From positions 1-58,170 of the forward strand of contig JAIXKT010000048.1 of assembly GCA_026932145.1 (NCBI GenBank): DNA of 58,170 nucleotides, in the 5' to 3' direction. The stretch comes from Bacteroidia bacterium (GTDB lineage: Bacteria > Bacteroidota > Bacteroidia > J057 > JAIXKT01). The notes under the pieces are model-generated. The model was not told the DNA's origin, did no database searches, and worked only from the letters and a program-made list of their open reading frames with translations. Below, piece after piece: positions 36,454 through 45,334 of the stretch (position 1 is the first letter of the stretch; each line of letters opens with the position of its first letter). The translations under genes and the position numbers were made by a program.

Positions 36454-37134
36454 TTAATAGTGGATAACCCAACTTTGATTTTCAGATAAAGACATATTAG
36501 AAACCGTCTGTTGGATTTTGGGAATAATACTTGGTTGCTGAATATCCCAGCGTTCACAAAAGTCGTTAGAAACTTTATTTAGTCGGGTGCAGTTATTTTG
36601 TAGCAAGGTGGTGCGTACCGATTTGGCTTGTTGGTGGTGGTTTTGCCATAAAGTAACTTCCGGCTGCCACACAATATCTTCGGAAATAGTTCCGGGTAAA
36701 TCTTCCGCACCAAGTGTCCAGTAAGCAGTGTCTTTTTCTACAAAAAAACGATTAAGCTCCCATTCTAACCCATAATGAGCCGTTTTTTGCCAGCTATTTG
36801 CAAAGTCTGCCCACAAAATTACTGCTGGATATTGCTGCCGAATATCGTTTGTAAGTTTTTCTAATAGAAGAGCTTCTCCAATACGTTCATTAAAAGGAAC
36901 AAAAATAATCAGTTTAGGCTGTTTTCCGGTATTGATAAATGATTCTAATGGTTTATGGTCATCTTCTTTATCCAGAAGAAGTAATTCACTATTTAAGGCA
37001 GTTTTTTGAAGATTTGTTTGCCAATTTTGGCTTCGGCTACTTGCCATATTTCCACCCTCAACAATTAAGATTTCATAATTCAAAGAACTTACAAATAGCT
37101 TGTTATCAACTATTTTTGAATATTTCCACGACAT
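36454..37134 (-). CDS. Cytoplasmic protein of unknown function
   Basis: I do not recognise this 226-residue protein. It has no signal peptide or membrane segment. It is Trp- and Gln-rich, with alternating hydrophobic strands and helices such as PKLIIFVPFNERIGEALLLE and YPAVILWADFANSW that would suit a Rossmann-like fold. No catalytic motif can be named. It converges with the carbonic anhydrase gene and is followed upstream by the DUF6265-like lipoprotein gene on the same strand, 77 bases away. Confidence 0.5.
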   Translation of the reverse strand: MSWKYSKIVDNKLFVSSLNYEILIVEGGNMASSRSQNWQTNLQKTALNSELLLLDKEDDHKPLESFINTGKQPKLIIFVPFNERIGEALLLEKLTNDIRQQYPAVILWADFANSWQKTAHYGLEWELNRFFVEKDTAYWTLGAEDLPGTISEDIVWQPEVTLWQNHHQQAKSVRTTLLQNNCTRLNKVSNDFCERWDIQQPSIIPKIQQTVSNMSLSENQSWVIHY

Positions 37135-37211
37135 AATGGCTGCTTTTTTTAATATGAAATTTTAAAACCTAAAAATCATCCATCTGATTATCAATAATAT
37201 AGATAAAGATT

Positions 37212-37676
37212 TTAATTTCTTTTAGCCATTGGGAATGTAATTTCCCGTTCTTCTTCATCTACGGTTCCGAAAATTTTGGAGACCATAGAGTCTTTTGAGA
37301 TTCGAATATAGCGGACTTCCGTAGGAAAGTCATTGCTTACATTTGCAAAAATGAGGGTATCCGGCGTATCTGATACAAGTTCAAAGTCCGTAATCTCTTG
37401 AAGGGAAATTTGTGTGCGAAAGAATACTTTATCTTCTCTTTGGCGAATTTCTAAATCTTCTCGAAAAACGGTATCATCATTAGCTAATTGAAAGCCTAAT
37501 CCTTGTAGGGTACTGTCATTTTTCAGGTGCCAAATTTCAACAGAGGTATTTCCGCTGACGGTATTTTCCCACCGACCTATCAGCCATTGAAAATCTTGCA
37601 GCCGCTTAGACGGAACATCTGAGCATGAAAAAATACCTATAAATAGCATACAGAATACTTTTAGCCGAAGTTTCAT
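37212..37676 (-). CDS. DUF6265-like lipoprotein
   Basis: From the ATG at 37676 the protein has 154 residues: a lipoprotein signal ending FIGIFSC (Cys 18), then a lipocalin-like beta barrel domain with LQDFQWLIGRWEN, LQGLGFQ and FANVSNDFPTEVRYI, which fits DUF6265. Function unknown. Longer in-frame starts run through the pabB promoter and into the pabB coding sequence on the other strand, and are unlikely. A TTG-N20-TAGACTTG promoter (one mismatch) ends 3 nt before this ATG. Confidence 0.65.
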   Translation of the reverse strand: MKLRLKVFCMLFIGIFSCSDVPSKRLQDFQWLIGRWENTVSGNTSVEIWHLKNDSTLQGLGFQLANDDTVFREDLEIRQREDKVFFRTQISLQEITDFELVSDTPDTLIFANVSNDFPTEVRYIRISKDSMVSKIFGTVDEEEREITFPMAKRN

Positions 37677-37711
37677 GCACAAGTCTATGCATTTTTGCGG
37701 TTTAAAACAAG

Positions 37712-38980
37712 ATGTCATTAAACTTTTTTTACGAAAATGCTGCTTCGCCAAATTTAATATTAAGCTGGCTTACGCAATTTCCTTACCATACATTTTTGCA
37801 ATCGTTTAATAATCAAAATGATAAATACAGCCAATTTGAATGGATTGCTGCTTGGGCTACCGAATCTTGCCTAAAAATAGAAACCTTAGCGGCCTTAGAT
37901 ATTTGTCTAAAAAATAACCCTGAAAAATATTGGTTTGGCGGATTTTCATATTCTTTGATTGAATCTATCGAACCTAGCGTTAAGTTGAAAAAAAAGGCTT
38001 CCATTCCCTTTCCGGAAGTATTTTTATTTGCTGCGGAAGGGGTCGTACTCAAGCCCAAGGGTGGCCAGCCGATAACGCATATTTTTTCGGATAAAAAACC
38101 AGAATGGTCATCACTGTTTAATGAAAACCAACATTCAAGTTTAATTTTAGCAAATCCTGTTTTAGAATACTCTGATTATCAGCAGTTAGTAAAACAAGTT
38201 TTGGATGAAATTTATGCCGGAAATACCTATGAATTAAACTTGACTTGTGAGTTTTTGGCTACCGGAAATTTTGCTGCGAAGCAATTTTACCGGTTATTAT
38301 CAAATGTTTCGCAAGCGCCATTTACCTATTGGTTTGCGTGGAATCATAAGTTATTGATAGGCAGCTCTCCGGAGCGTTTTTTGGCCAAAAGAGACCAACT
38401 CTTGATAGCGCAGCCAATAAAAGGCACTATCGCCCAAAAAAATACTTTGCAGGAAAATATAAACGCAATCCGGCAATTTCAGTCCAATGATAGATTTCAG
38501 GCTGAAAATGTGATGATTGTAGATTTGATGCGTAACGACTTTTATAGAATCTGTTTACCGCATAGTGTTGAAGTGCCGCAGCTCTTTGCCGTACAAACAT
38601 TAAATAACTTATTTCATTTGTATTCAACGATTACGGGTATTTGTAGGCCGGAAACGACTTTGGGAGAAATTATTCGGGCGGTATTTCCAACCGGTTCTAT
38701 GACAGGCGCTCCCAAAATAAAAACAATACAGCTAATTGATAACTATGAAGTTACTGGAAGAAGTGCTTATTCTGGATCACTTGGTTACATTTTACCCGGA
38801 GGGGATTTTGACTTTGCCGTTGTCATTCGAACATTGATTTATGAAGCCCTACAACAGCAAATCAGTTTTCATGTGGGGGGAGCTATCATTGCGGAATCCG
38901 ACCCAATAGAAGAATGGAACGAACTATTGCTGAAAGCAAACAATATTCAGCAATGTCTAAAGAATCTAACTAACAGATAA
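37712..38980 (+). CDS. pabB: Aminodeoxychorismate synthase component I
   Basis: The 422-residue enzyme makes 4-amino-4-deoxychorismate for folate synthesis. It has the chorismate-binding core of the TrpE/PabB family: GSSPERFL, QPIKGTIAQ (the PIKGT of PabB, against PIAGT of TrpE), LMRNDFYRI, TGSMTGAPK and GGAIIAESDPIEEWNE. The Lys in PIKGT is the mark of PabB. It is divergent from the lipoprotein gene, the two starts lying 35 bases apart. No glutamine amidotransferase (pabA) or lyase (pabC) is adjacent. Confidence 0.88.
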   Translation: MSLNFFYENAASPNLILSWLTQFPYHTFLQSFNNQNDKYSQFEWIAAWATESCLKIETLAALDICLKNNPEKYWFGGFSYSLIESIEPSVKLKKKASIPFPEVFLFAAEGVVLKPKGGQPITHIFSDKKPEWSSLFNENQHSSLILANPVLEYSDYQQLVKQVLDEIYAGNTYELNLTCEFLATGNFAAKQFYRLLSNVSQAPFTYWFAWNHKLLIGSSPERFLAKRDQLLIAQPIKGTIAQKNTLQENINAIRQFQSNDRFQAENVMIVDLMRNDFYRICLPHSVEVPQLFAVQTLNNLFHLYSTITGICRPETTLGEIIRAVFPTGSMTGAPKIKTIQLIDNYEVTGRSAYSGSLGYILPGGDFDFAVVIRTLIYEALQQQISFHVGGAIIAESDPIEEWNELLLKANNIQQCLKNLTNR

Positions 38981-38987
38981 TCAGTGA

Positions 38988-39365
38988 TTATACATAAGCT
39001 ATCACGGAGATTTCTACCGGAACTTCTTTGGGTAAACGGCTAACTTGGACGGTTTCACGAGCGGGATATTTTGCTGAAAAATAGCTTCCATAGACAGCGT
39101 TTACGCGGGTAAAATCATCTAAGTTGGTCAAAAATATAGATGCTTTAACTACGTTTTCGAGGCATGATCCGCCGGCTTCTAAAATACTTTTTATATTTTG
39201 CATAACCCTGTGGGTAGCCTCTTCGATAGAGCCTGTTACTAACTCTCCGTTTTGTGGATTAACCGGAATTTGGCCAGAAACAAAGACTAAGTTTCCAACC
39301 TTAATCGCTTGACTATAAGGCCCGATAGGAGAGCCGGCTTCTGCTGTAAATATAACTTCTTTCAT
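38988..39365 (-). CDS. ridA: RidA family reactive-intermediate deaminase
   Basis: The 125-residue protein (from the ATG at 39365) is a complete RidA/YjgF/UK114 member, which hydrolyses reactive enamine/imine intermediates released by PLP enzymes. It shows AGSPIGPYSQAIKVGNLVFV, SGQIPVNPQNGE and, near the end, the substrate Arg in PARETVQVSRLPKEVPVEIS. A longer in-frame start at 39389 is unlikely, as the -7 box TATATTTG (39379-39386) lies inside that extension. It converges with pabB, with 7 bases between. Confidence 0.92.
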   Translation of the reverse strand: MKEVIFTAEAGSPIGPYSQAIKVGNLVFVSGQIPVNPQNGELVTGSIEEATHRVMQNIKSILEAGGSCLENVVKASIFLTNLDDFTRVNAVYGSYFSAKYPARETVQVSRLPKEVPVEISVIAYV

Positions 39366-39378
39366 AATTTTGGGAAAG

Positions 39379-39386
39379 CAAATATA
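39379..39386 (-). promoter_or_regulatory. -7 element TATATTTG of ridA
   Basis: This is a perfect TAnnTTTG match, 13 nt before the ATG at 39365. It supports the shorter start. Confidence 0.5.
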
Positions 39387-39450
39387 CAAACTTGTGTCTT
39401 TGAGTGAGCTAAAACTATTATTTAGCAGTTACGTGCTTCGTTACGGGAGA

Positions 39451-39491
39451 AAAAATTAGAGGCTATCCTTTTCGGAGAGCCTCTAATTTTT
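39451..39491. terminator. Strong terminator after the PQQ-propeller gene
   Basis: The 14-bp arms AAAAATTAGAGGCT (39451-39464) and its complement (39478-39491) extend by TCC/GGA after one mismatch, around a 5-nt loop. A-rich and T-rich ends flank it on both sides, so it could work in both directions. It starts 20 bases past the stop of the minus-strand gene at 39511. Confidence 0.8.
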
Positions 39492-39510
39492 GGGTTTTTA
39501 AAATAGTTTC

Positions 39511-40635
39511 TCAATATAAAGCATACAGATAGTTATCTTCTGCACCGATATAAATAACTCCGTTATCTATTGTTGGGGAGTTTGTAAAATTAGTTTCGGA
39601 TTTATGTTTCCATAAAACAGTGCCGCTTTTGGAGTCTAAGGCGTAAAAGAGTTTATCGTTACCGGGGATATAGACCATACCTTCGGAAAGTACCGGAGAG
39701 GCTGTAACCTTAGCTGCTGTCTTGAACTTCCATTTCTCTGTACCTGTTTTGGCATCTAAGGCATAAACAAATTTATCTTCTATGCCGATAAATAACATTC
39801 CATCAACAATTGAAGCTGATGAAACGATGTTAAAAGCATTAGAAACTTTCCATTTTACTTCTCCTGTTTTTACATCTAAGGCGAGTAGGTTTTTGGTTGC
39901 GGTTGGGTTTTCTTCGGCATTTCCGATATAAAGCATTCCGTAGGCAATAGAGGGTGTTGCATACACACGGCCTTCGATTTGGTCATATTTCCAAAGTTCT
40001 GAACCGTCTTTAACATTGAGAGCGTAAATAGTAGCTTTGGTGTAACCATTTGCACCAAAGTAGATTACATTTTCAAAGAATACAGGTGATGCGGCTACGT
40101 TTCCGTCAGTTTTGTATTTCCAGATCACTTCACCAGTTTCTTGCTTTAGGGCATAAAAGTAGGCATCATCAGAACCAAAGAAAATCATTCCGTTTGTAAC
40201 GATGGGTGTGGTTGCGATATTACTTTCTGTTTTGAATGTCCAGACTTGGGATCCTTTGGCGGTTTCTACAGCATAAAATATACCGTCATCACTGCCAAAA
40301 TAAGCAATACCATTAACTACAACGGGGTCTGATTTAATAGCTTTGTTGGTAACAAACTTCCAACGTAGTTTTCCTGTACGAAAATCAACGGCGTGTAACT
40401 TTCCATTTTCGCAGCCAAAATATACAGAATTATCGGCTACGGTGCAGGTTGTGGTGATGGGAGAACTCATATTGAGTTTCCACTTAACGCCGGTATATTT
40501 TCGGATACCTTTGGTTTCATAAACGCCCGTCCGTTGCAAATTAGCTTTGAACATAGGCATTTTTTGGGCTAATAAATCAGATACAGAAAGCAATAAAATT
40601 GCTGCAATTATTCCAAAATACATTTTCTTTATCAT
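39511..40635 (-). CDS. Exported PQQ-binding-like beta-propeller protein
   Basis: The 374-residue protein has a signal peptide (residues 1-24, ending LLAQ) and then about eight repeats of ~38 residues of the form ...VYFGSDDGxxYALDAKTGxxxWKFKT. These are PQQ-like/BamB-like propeller blades. No BamB lipobox is present. The repeats usually bind proteins or sugars; the blade sequence alone does not show a quinone site. It lies 12 bases after a soluble histidine kinase gene on the same strand and is followed by a strong terminator, so the two make one operon. Confidence 0.8.
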   Translation of the reverse strand: MIKKMYFGIIAAILLLSVSDLLAQKMPMFKANLQRTGVYETKGIRKYTGVKWKLNMSSPITTTCTVADNSVYFGCENGKLHAVDFRTGKLRWKFVTNKAIKSDPVVVNGIAYFGSDDGIFYAVETAKGSQVWTFKTESNIATTPIVTNGMIFFGSDDAYFYALKQETGEVIWKYKTDGNVAASPVFFENVIYFGANGYTKATIYALNVKDGSELWKYDQIEGRVYATPSIAYGMLYIGNAEENPTATKNLLALDVKTGEVKWKVSNAFNIVSSASIVDGMLFIGIEDKFVYALDAKTGTEKWKFKTAAKVTASPVLSEGMVYIPGNDKLFYALDSKSGTVLWKHKSETNFTNSPTIDNGVIYIGAEDNYLYALY

Positions 40636-40647
40636 AGTATAAAAAAA

Positions 40648-42264
40648 TTAAGGTTGATCTTTGGGGTTTACTGGTAGCGTAATTGTAAAACAGGTTTTTC
40701 CCGGAACGGAATTAACAGAAATCGTGCCATGATGTTTTTCGATAATTTTTTTACAAATATCGAGGCCGAGGCCGCTGCCTTCTCCTTGCGGTTTGGTGGT
40801 AAAAAACGGATTAAAGATTTTGGGCAAAATATCTTCGGGGATACCGGGACCTGAGTCCGTAATACGCACAACAACATTTGTTTGATTCGTATCAGGCTCT
40901 ATATCAATCCATAAAGTACCTTTTCCGTCCATAGCTTGAATAGCATTGTAGATGATATTTGTCCAAACTTGGTTTAGCTCATCCGGCCGGCACCAAATCA
41001 TTGGGGCAGATTCTACGTAGTTTTTGATAACTTCTACGCCATATTTCAGTTGGTTATGATGAATATTTAACACAACCTCCATATTTGCAGAAATATCGGC
41101 CTTTATAAATTCTTCGGAGACTTGGTGGTGAGAATAGCTCTTGAGGGATTGTACAATTTTAATGATTTTTGAGATAGCTAATTTGGTATTATCTAAGCTG
41201 AGCTTGATTTTACCAATATTGCTGACTTGCTCTAATAGTTCTGCACCTTGCGGCAGTTTAAAAATTCTTTCAAAAGACTGTAAATCAGCGAAGATACCGA
41301 TTTTGACTAACTGACTGGCCAATGAATTAGCGTCAGCAACCCCCATGGACTCAAGTTCTTCAAGTAAATTCTTTTTATGCTGCCGTTCTTCGCGGCTGCT
41401 TAGGGTTCCACTAAATTGTAAAGACTTTTCTATTAATTCAAAGAAGGTATTTTCATCTTCATAGGCTAAGTGTTTGAGTATCTGAGGTAACTGCCTTAAG
41501 GTAGGTTGAAATATTTTTAAAATATTATCTGAAGATGCGTTAATAGCTCCTATGGGGGTGTTGATTTCATGAGCTACTCCCGCCACAATTCTTCCCAGCG
41601 AAGCCATTTTATCCAAATCTATAATCTGGCGGGTAGCTATTTCGATAAATGTTTCTAAGGTATTTACTTTTTCTTGTAACTCAATAGATTCTTGTGGAAT
41701 ACCTTGTGCGGGTGAATGAGTTAATTGTGTAGTGTTATTTTTTAATTCTTCGGATAATTTACTCAGAATATCTATTTCTCTTTTTAGTTGATTTATTAAG
41801 TGCTGGTTTTCAGTTATTTGTGATTCTTTTGTTAAGATAGTTTCTTTAGCAGAGATTAGCTGGTTTTTTAGGTTAAAGTTTTCCTCTTTAAAGCGGTCTG
41901 TTTCAAAGCTAAGTAGCTGAATTTGCCGTTCATTTTCTTGGAGGTCTCGTTCAAAATTTTCAATGAGGCTTCTTATTTCAGATAAATCTGTATATTTATC
42001 ACTTCCGGTACGTTCTTTTAGGCGGTGTTCTTTAATCGTTTCAGCATATTGGCTTATGAGTTTATTTAGTTGCCTATTTTGCTGTGCTAACTGCTCAACG
42101 GCTTCCAAAAACAACAAGTCATGATTTTGAGAATTTTCGTAATTTGTTGATTTTAAGTTATTTATATCAATATAAATAGCTTCGCCAAATAGCTCAGAAA
42201 GTTGGTATTTCAAAGCTGAAACAGTTTCTCCGGGGTCTTTAATTAACACGGCAATATATTTCAT
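40648..42264 (-). CDS. Soluble sensor histidine kinase with coiled coil and DHp insertion
   Basis: The 538-residue protein lacks a membrane segment. The first ~40 residues (IAVLIKDPGETVSALKYQLS) faintly recall the start of a response-regulator receiver domain. A coiled coil runs from about 50 to 215, followed by the phosphoacceptor helix LGRIVAGVAHEINTPIGAIN (H232). A ~100-residue helical insertion with LSSREERQHKKNLLEELE follows. The ATPase domain is complete: NQVWTNIIYNAIQAM, DSGPGIPEDI, FNPFFTTK and GSGLGLDICKKII. The same insertion is found in the kinase at 27544. No response regulator is adjacent. Confidence 0.85.
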   Translation of the reverse strand: MKYIAVLIKDPGETVSALKYQLSELFGEAIYIDINNLKSTNYENSQNHDLLFLEAVEQLAQQNRQLNKLISQYAETIKEHRLKERTGSDKYTDLSEIRSLIENFERDLQENERQIQLLSFETDRFKEENFNLKNQLISAKETILTKESQITENQHLINQLKREIDILSKLSEELKNNTTQLTHSPAQGIPQESIELQEKVNTLETFIEIATRQIIDLDKMASLGRIVAGVAHEINTPIGAINASSDNILKIFQPTLRQLPQILKHLAYEDENTFFELIEKSLQFSGTLSSREERQHKKNLLEELESMGVADANSLASQLVKIGIFADLQSFERIFKLPQGAELLEQVSNIGKIKLSLDNTKLAISKIIKIVQSLKSYSHHQVSEEFIKADISANMEVVLNIHHNQLKYGVEVIKNYVESAPMIWCRPDELNQVWTNIIYNAIQAMDGKGTLWIDIEPDTNQTNVVVRITDSGPGIPEDILPKIFNPFFTTKPQGEGSGLGLDICKKIIEKHHGTISVNSVPGKTCFTITLPVNPKDQP

Positions 42265-42322
42265 AGCTACAAATGCTTCAATAAAACCTCAGCCCGCAAA
42301 TTAACTCATTTTGGGAGAACTT

Positions 42323-43054
42323 TTACCCACGGTTTAGCTGAAAATTTTCCCCGAGGTAAACTTTTCTAACGGTTTCGTCAGCAGCGAGTTCTTCGGCAGT
42401 ACCGGCTTTTAGGATAGAGCCTTCAAAAAGCAAGTAGGCTCTGTGGGTAATATTCAGGGTTTCATGTACATTATGGTCTGTGATAAGGACACCTATATTT
42501 TTGGAAATCAATTTTTTAACTATATTTTGAATTTCTTCTACGGCGATTGGATCCACGCCGGCAAAAGGTTCGTCTAATAGGATAAACTTGGGGTTCACGG
42601 CTAATGCGCGAGCTATTTCGGTGCGTCTGCGCTCGCCTCCCGAAAGTAAATTCCCAATATTTTTTCGTACATGGGTCAAGCTAAGTTCTTCTAATAGCTG
42701 TTCTGTAACCGTTTTTTGTTCCGCCCGAGAAAGCGAAGATGTCATTTCTAAAACCGCCATGATATTGTCTTCTACGCTCAGTGCCCTAAAAACAGAAGGT
42801 TCTTGGGCTAAGTACCCAACGCCCAATTGCCCGCGTTTATACATCGGAAATCCGGTAATGTCGGTATCCTCTAAGGTAATCCGGCCACTGTCTGGCCGAA
42901 TCAAGCCAACAATCATGTAAAAAGTGGTCGTTTTTCCAGCTCCGTTAGGCCCCAGCAGCCCCACAATTTCTCCTTGCGAAACCTCAACACTTACTTGATT
43001 AACTACTGTACGAGATTTATATTTTTTTTCTAACTGATGTGCCGCTAACCGCAT
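42323..43054 (-). CDS. lptB: LPS export ABC transporter ATP-binding protein
   Basis: LptB drives movement of lipopolysaccharide from the inner to the outer membrane. The 243-residue ATPase has Walker [13 protein letters not shown], signature LLSGGERRR, Walker [14 protein letters not shown] and switch His [10 protein letters not shown], which together are typical of LptB. No lptF, lptG, lptC or lptA gene is adjacent. It starts 3 bases after the stop of the membrane histidine kinase and belongs to the hemE-kinase-lptB operon. Confidence 0.92.
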   Translation of the reverse strand: MRLAAHQLEKKYKSRTVVNQVSVEVSQGEIVGLLGPNGAGKTTTFYMIVGLIRPDSGRITLEDTDITGFPMYKRGQLGVGYLAQEPSVFRALSVEDNIMAVLEMTSSLSRAEQKTVTEQLLEELSLTHVRKNIGNLLSGGERRRTEIARALAVNPKFILLDEPFAGVDPIAVEEIQNIVKKLISKNIGVLITDHNVHETLNITHRAYLLFEGSILKAGTAEELAADETVRKVYLGENFQLNRG

Positions 43055-43057
43055 TGC

Positions 43058-44287
43058 TTAAGTAGATTGATTATTGTTAAAATTAGTTGTTTCCGGCAAA
43101 ATAATCCTAAAAGTAGTACCTTTTCCGACTTCTGAATGTTTTACAAATATTTTTCCTTGATGATAATTTTCAATAATTCTTTTTGATAGGCTTAGCCCTA
43201 AGCCCCATCCGCGTTTTTTGGTAGTGAAGCCCGGGCGAAATAAATATTTAATATTTGTGGAAGGGATTCCTTTGCCGTTATCGGCAACGTCTATGATTAG
43301 TTTTTGGGATTTCCGGAATGCTGATACTTCAATTTTACCGCCTTCTGCCGGCAAGGCATCAACGGCATTTTTAACCAAATTTTCGACAACCCATTCCAAT
43401 AAGTTTTTGTTAATGGGCATCATAAATTCCGGTGATATATCTAACTTGCTGGTTATCTGGATTTTTCCATCTCTTGACATTCGTTGAGCAAGATAAGAGA
43501 TATTTTTACTGATGAGTTCAGCAACCTTTTGGCTGCTTAAAACAGGGTCAGATCCAATCTTAGAAAACCTATCTGCGATAACTTCCAGCCGGTAAATGTC
43601 TTGCTCTAATTCGGTTAAGGCGAGTTTATCAGCTTCGCTGCGGTTCTCTTCCAATTTCAGAAGCTCTACCCAAGCCATCAAGCTGGAAATAGGAGTGCCT
43701 AACTGGTGAGCAGTTTCCTTAGCCAGCCCAACCCAAAGCTTATTTTGATAGCTCCGTTGAATGATAAAAAATAAGCCAAAGACAGTTGAACCAAAAATAA
43801 CTACCAAAATAATGGCTATGTATGGATAATACCGAAGTTTTACAAGAACATTTGATTCACAATAGTAGATATAATTAAACTTTCCGGGTAAAAATTCTAT
43901 GGCAATAGGTGGACGGTTTAGAGAATCTAAACGCATCTTAGTTAGCTCATTTTGGACTATTTCCTGCCTTTTTTCCATCGTGAGTTCTGCTGAAAGCTGC
44001 AGATTATCTCCAATAGCGATTCCTTGCGGGTTTGCAATAATTGCCGGCACGGATTCATTAATCCGTACTAAATTGTTAAACAAAAATTCTGATTCGCAGC
44101 CGTTGTTGTTATGAATATTTCCAATAAATTTAAGTGCTTCTGCATATAGCAGAACACGTTGTTCTTCGTTCTGTGAGAGTATTTTAACCAATGAATTAGA
44201 ATACAATAATCCACTGATAGTCAATAATAATCCCGTTAAAATGATGATGTAGTAATAATATGGAAGCCGAATGTTCGGAGCTTTCAT
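43058..44287 (-). CDS. Membrane sensor histidine kinase
   Basis: The 409-residue protein has a membrane helix near residues 11-30, a small periplasmic sensor region (about 31-130) and a second helix (about 135-158). The phosphoacceptor helix follows in KETAHQLGTPISSLMAW. The ATPase domain has the N box VENLVKNAVDAL, G1 DNGKGIP and G2 GWGLGLSLSKRII. This is a normal, complete kinase of the type that transmits an envelope signal. Its start overlaps the stop of hemE (ATGA), and lptB follows 3 bases on. No response regulator is adjacent. Confidence 0.88.
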   Translation of the reverse strand: MKAPNIRLPYYYYIIILTGLLLTISGLLYSNSLVKILSQNEEQRVLLYAEALKFIGNIHNNNGCESEFLFNNLVRINESVPAIIANPQGIAIGDNLQLSAELTMEKRQEIVQNELTKMRLDSLNRPPIAIEFLPGKFNYIYYCESNVLVKLRYYPYIAIILVVIFGSTVFGLFFIIQRSYQNKLWVGLAKETAHQLGTPISSLMAWVELLKLEENRSEADKLALTELEQDIYRLEVIADRFSKIGSDPVLSSQKVAELISKNISYLAQRMSRDGKIQITSKLDISPEFMMPINKNLLEWVVENLVKNAVDALPAEGGKIEVSAFRKSQKLIIDVADNGKGIPSTNIKYLFRPGFTTKKRGWGLGLSLSKRIIENYHQGKIFVKHSEVGKGTTFRIILPETTNFNNNQST

Positions 44288-45300
44288 GGGTATAGAAAGC
44301 TTTGGACTGTCTTTATGAAAGTTTGGGCATTCTCTACGGGTATATCGGGGTAAATTCCGTGCCCTAAATTTGCAATGTGTCTTCCGGCGGGAAAAGTCTT
44401 GAGCATTTTTAGTGTTTCTTGCTGAATTTTTTCAGGATCTGCATATAAAACGCAGGGATCTAAGTTCCCCTGTAATGCCTGTTTAAATCCTTGACAATAA
44501 GCCGGTGAGGTATTCCAATCCAGGCCGATTCCGGCACAAGATAAGGTAGCAATTTCCGGTAGGGCAAAGAATGCTCCTTTAGCAAACACGATAACCGGCA
44601 CACGAGTAACTTGCCGGCAAATCTCCGCTAAGTACGGCAAAGCATATTGAGTGTAAGCCTCCGGACTAAGCAGCCCAGCCCAACTATCAAATAATTGAAT
44701 AGCATCAACTCCACAATCTATTTGCGCATTTAGGTAAGTGATTGTTGCCGTTGTGATTTTTTCTAATGCTTGGTGGGAAAACTGACTGCTGCGATAAAGC
44801 AGCGATTTCGCTTTAGAAAAAGTCTTAGAGCCGCTACCTTCTGTCATATATGCAAAGATTGTCCAAGGTGCGCCGGCAAAACCAATTAACGGAAGCCGGT
44901 TTCCTAATGACCTGCGAACTTCTTCAATAGCAAGCAAAGTATGTTTTAGGTTCGCGTCTAAATTGGCTTCATGAAGCTGTGCCAAATCTTGCAGGGGAGT
45001 CGGAAAAACGGGGCCTTTTTGTTCTTCCATCTGAAAAGGAACTCCAATAGCTTCGGCAAGAACCAAAATATCCGAAAATATAATAGCTGCATCAACTCCC
45101 AGTATATCAGCGGGTTGTAAAGTAACTTCGGCGGCATAGCTTGGGTTAGCCAACATTTGCCGGAAAGAGCCTGCTTGTTTTCGGACGTGTAGATATTCCG
45201 GTAAATATCTGCCGGCTTGCCGCATCATCCAAACCGGTGGGCGCGAAACACTCCTGCCAGCCAGTACGCGCAACAATAAATCATTTTGTAATTGCCTCAC
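44284..45300 (-). CDS. hemE: Uroporphyrinogen decarboxylase
   Basis: HemE decarboxylates uroporphyrinogen III to coproporphyrinogen III in haem synthesis. The protein has the near-N-terminal signature RPPVWMMRQAGRYLPEY, the catalytic Asp region IIFSDILVLAEA, GFAGAPWTI and FAKGAFFALP. Start: a TTG at 45309 and a GTG at 45300 are both in frame. A -7-like box GAACTTTG (45307-45314, one mismatch) ends 6 nt before the GTG, so I chose the GTG, which gives 338 residues and resembles the usual N-terminus. It heads the hemE-kinase-lptB operon. Confidence 0.92.
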   Translation of the reverse strand: MRQLQNDLLLRVLAGRSVSRPPVWMMRQAGRYLPEYLHVRKQAGSFRQMLANPSYAAEVTLQPADILGVDAAIIFSDILVLAEAIGVPFQMEEQKGPVFPTPLQDLAQLHEANLDANLKHTLLAIEEVRRSLGNRLPLIGFAGAPWTIFAYMTEGSGSKTFSKAKSLLYRSSQFSHQALEKITTATITYLNAQIDCGVDAIQLFDSWAGLLSPEAYTQYALPYLAEICRQVTRVPVIVFAKGAFFALPEIATLSCAGIGLDWNTSPAYCQGFKQALQGNLDPCVLYADPEKIQQETLKMLKTFPAGRHIANLGHGIYPDIPVENAQTFIKTVQSFLYP

Positions 45301-45306
45301 AAGGCA

Positions 45307-45314
45307 CAAAGTTC
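45307..45314 (-). promoter_or_regulatory. -7-like element GAACTTTG, 6 nt before the hemE GTG
   Basis: It differs from TAnnTTTG in two defined positions at most (G for T at the first, A kept). A TTTTG lies about 25 nt upstream. The spacing to the GTG at 45300 matches that seen before other starts in this window, which is the argument for this start. Confidence 0.35.
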
Positions 45315-45334
45315 TGAATTAATTTTGAAGTATA

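Noticed and set aside
39451-39491. The strong inverted repeat as the end of an insertion sequence.
   Set aside because: It is a compact hairpin with a 5-nt loop just past a stop codon, as expected of a terminator, and no transposase is near.
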